From assembly GCA_031552655.1 (NCBI GenBank), contig JAVBML010000030.1, positions 1 to 23,005 of the forward strand: DNA of 23,005 nucleotides. Direction: 5' to 3'. The stretch is from CAZTPH01 sp031552655. Lineage in GTDB: Bacteria > Pseudomonadota > Gammaproteobacteria > UBA9339. The position numbers and the translations under genes were made by a program. This document shows positions 22,797-23,005 of the stretch, in pieces. The notes beneath the pieces are model-generated. The model made no database searches, was not told where the DNA came from, and saw nothing but the letters and a program-made list of their open reading frames with translations. Numbering within the stretch: the first letter of the stretch is position 1; each line of letters opens with the position of its first letter.

Positions 22797-22846
22797 AAAT
22801 AAGAAGTATAATCCTCTTGGTGTTAAATAAAGTTATTACCATTTTC

Positions 22847-23005
22847 TCACCCATCATACACAACCCATGGTGTCTTATAACCCAATGCTTGATGCGGCCT
22901 TTCTAGATTATAAAACTCAAAATATTTCTTCAGACCCATTCGGGCTTCTTGTACTGTCTCCCATTCATTAAGATAAACGCTTTCATATTTTACTGAACGC
23001 CACAA
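22847..23005 (-). CDS. IS3-family transposase (OrfB), C-terminal end
   Basis: The last 52 codons of a transposase enter from the right edge on the minus strand. They begin LWRSVKYESVYLNEW and contain EARMGLKKYFEFYN, then LERPHQALGYKTPWVVYDG, and end with TGA. WRSVKYE and the YNxxRPHQALGYxTP block are hallmarks of the integrase core (rve) C-terminus in IS3-family OrfB proteins. The catalytic Glu of the DDE triad would lie just outside the window. The IS end is expected between 22797 and 22847, but without the other end I cannot define the terminal inverted repeat. It faces the effector gene tail to tail and shows how mobile this edge of the window is. Confidence 0.88.
   Translation of the reverse strand: MWRSVKYESVYLNEWETVQEARMGLKKYFEFYNLERPHQALGYKTPWVVYDG

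Noticed and set aside
1..23005. tRNA, rRNA, CRISPR arrays, tmRNA or long repeats
   Set aside because: No cloverleaf-like segment, regularly spaced direct repeat or long duplicated stretch was found by eye in the intergenic gaps, all of which are under 210 bp.

Overview
This 23 kb AT-rich window looks like the chromosome of a host-associated, probably intracellular proteobacterium. A gammaproteobacterial (Legionellales-like) origin fits best. ParE, YchF, EF-P, EpmA, uridine phosphorylase and GlpT all read like gammaproteobacterial versions, and there is a SlyB/Pcp-type lipoprotein. A glycerol-3-phosphate transporter, a membrane pyrophosphatase and a eukaryote-like protease/SEFIR/TPR gene fit life in a host cell. 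The lineage is an inference made without any database search.

Layout. Bases 1-206 are non-coding and less AT-rich than the rest. From 207 to 12162 everything is on the minus strand: miaB (tRNA methylthiolation), udp (uridine phosphorylase), an eight-gene trb-type (P-type, VirB-like) type IV secretion cluster, and hppA (H+-pumping pyrophosphatase). In transcription order the cluster is trbC-trbD-trbE-trbF-trbG-trbI-unknown-trbL. It is tightly packed, with 0-22 bp between genes. No trbB (VirB11 ATPase), recognisable trbJ (VirB5) or coupling protein lies next to it, and housekeeping genes flank it on both sides. From 12364 to 17626 the plus strand carries a lipoprotein, parE, ychF and a GlpT-type transporter. 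A strong bidirectional terminator (17642-17681) separates glpT from the convergent, overlapping efp-epmA pair on the minus strand, which makes EF-P and its lysine ligase.

The most striking region is 19344-22796. Two plus-strand open frames, of 437 and 702 codons, lie in the same frame and are separated by one TAG. Read through, they form one protein of about 1150 residues: Sec signal peptide, unrecognised helical region, Ulp1-like (C48, clan CE) cysteine protease, SEFIR/TIR-like domain, and TPR repeats that each end in a Trp-Leu motif. The TAG falls exactly where the Trp of the protease's catalytic His-Trp pair is expected (TGG to TAG). It cuts the catalytic domain between its His and its Asp/Gln/Cys. 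The gene is therefore a freshly broken effector, a readthrough-controlled effector, or a sequencing error. The right edge of the window holds the end of an IS3-family transposase.

Other points: ParE has EGASAGG in place of the canonical EGDSAGG at the toprim metal site, the position linked to quinolone resistance. TrbG carries its own lipobox. The pyrophosphatase has the K+-independent signature.
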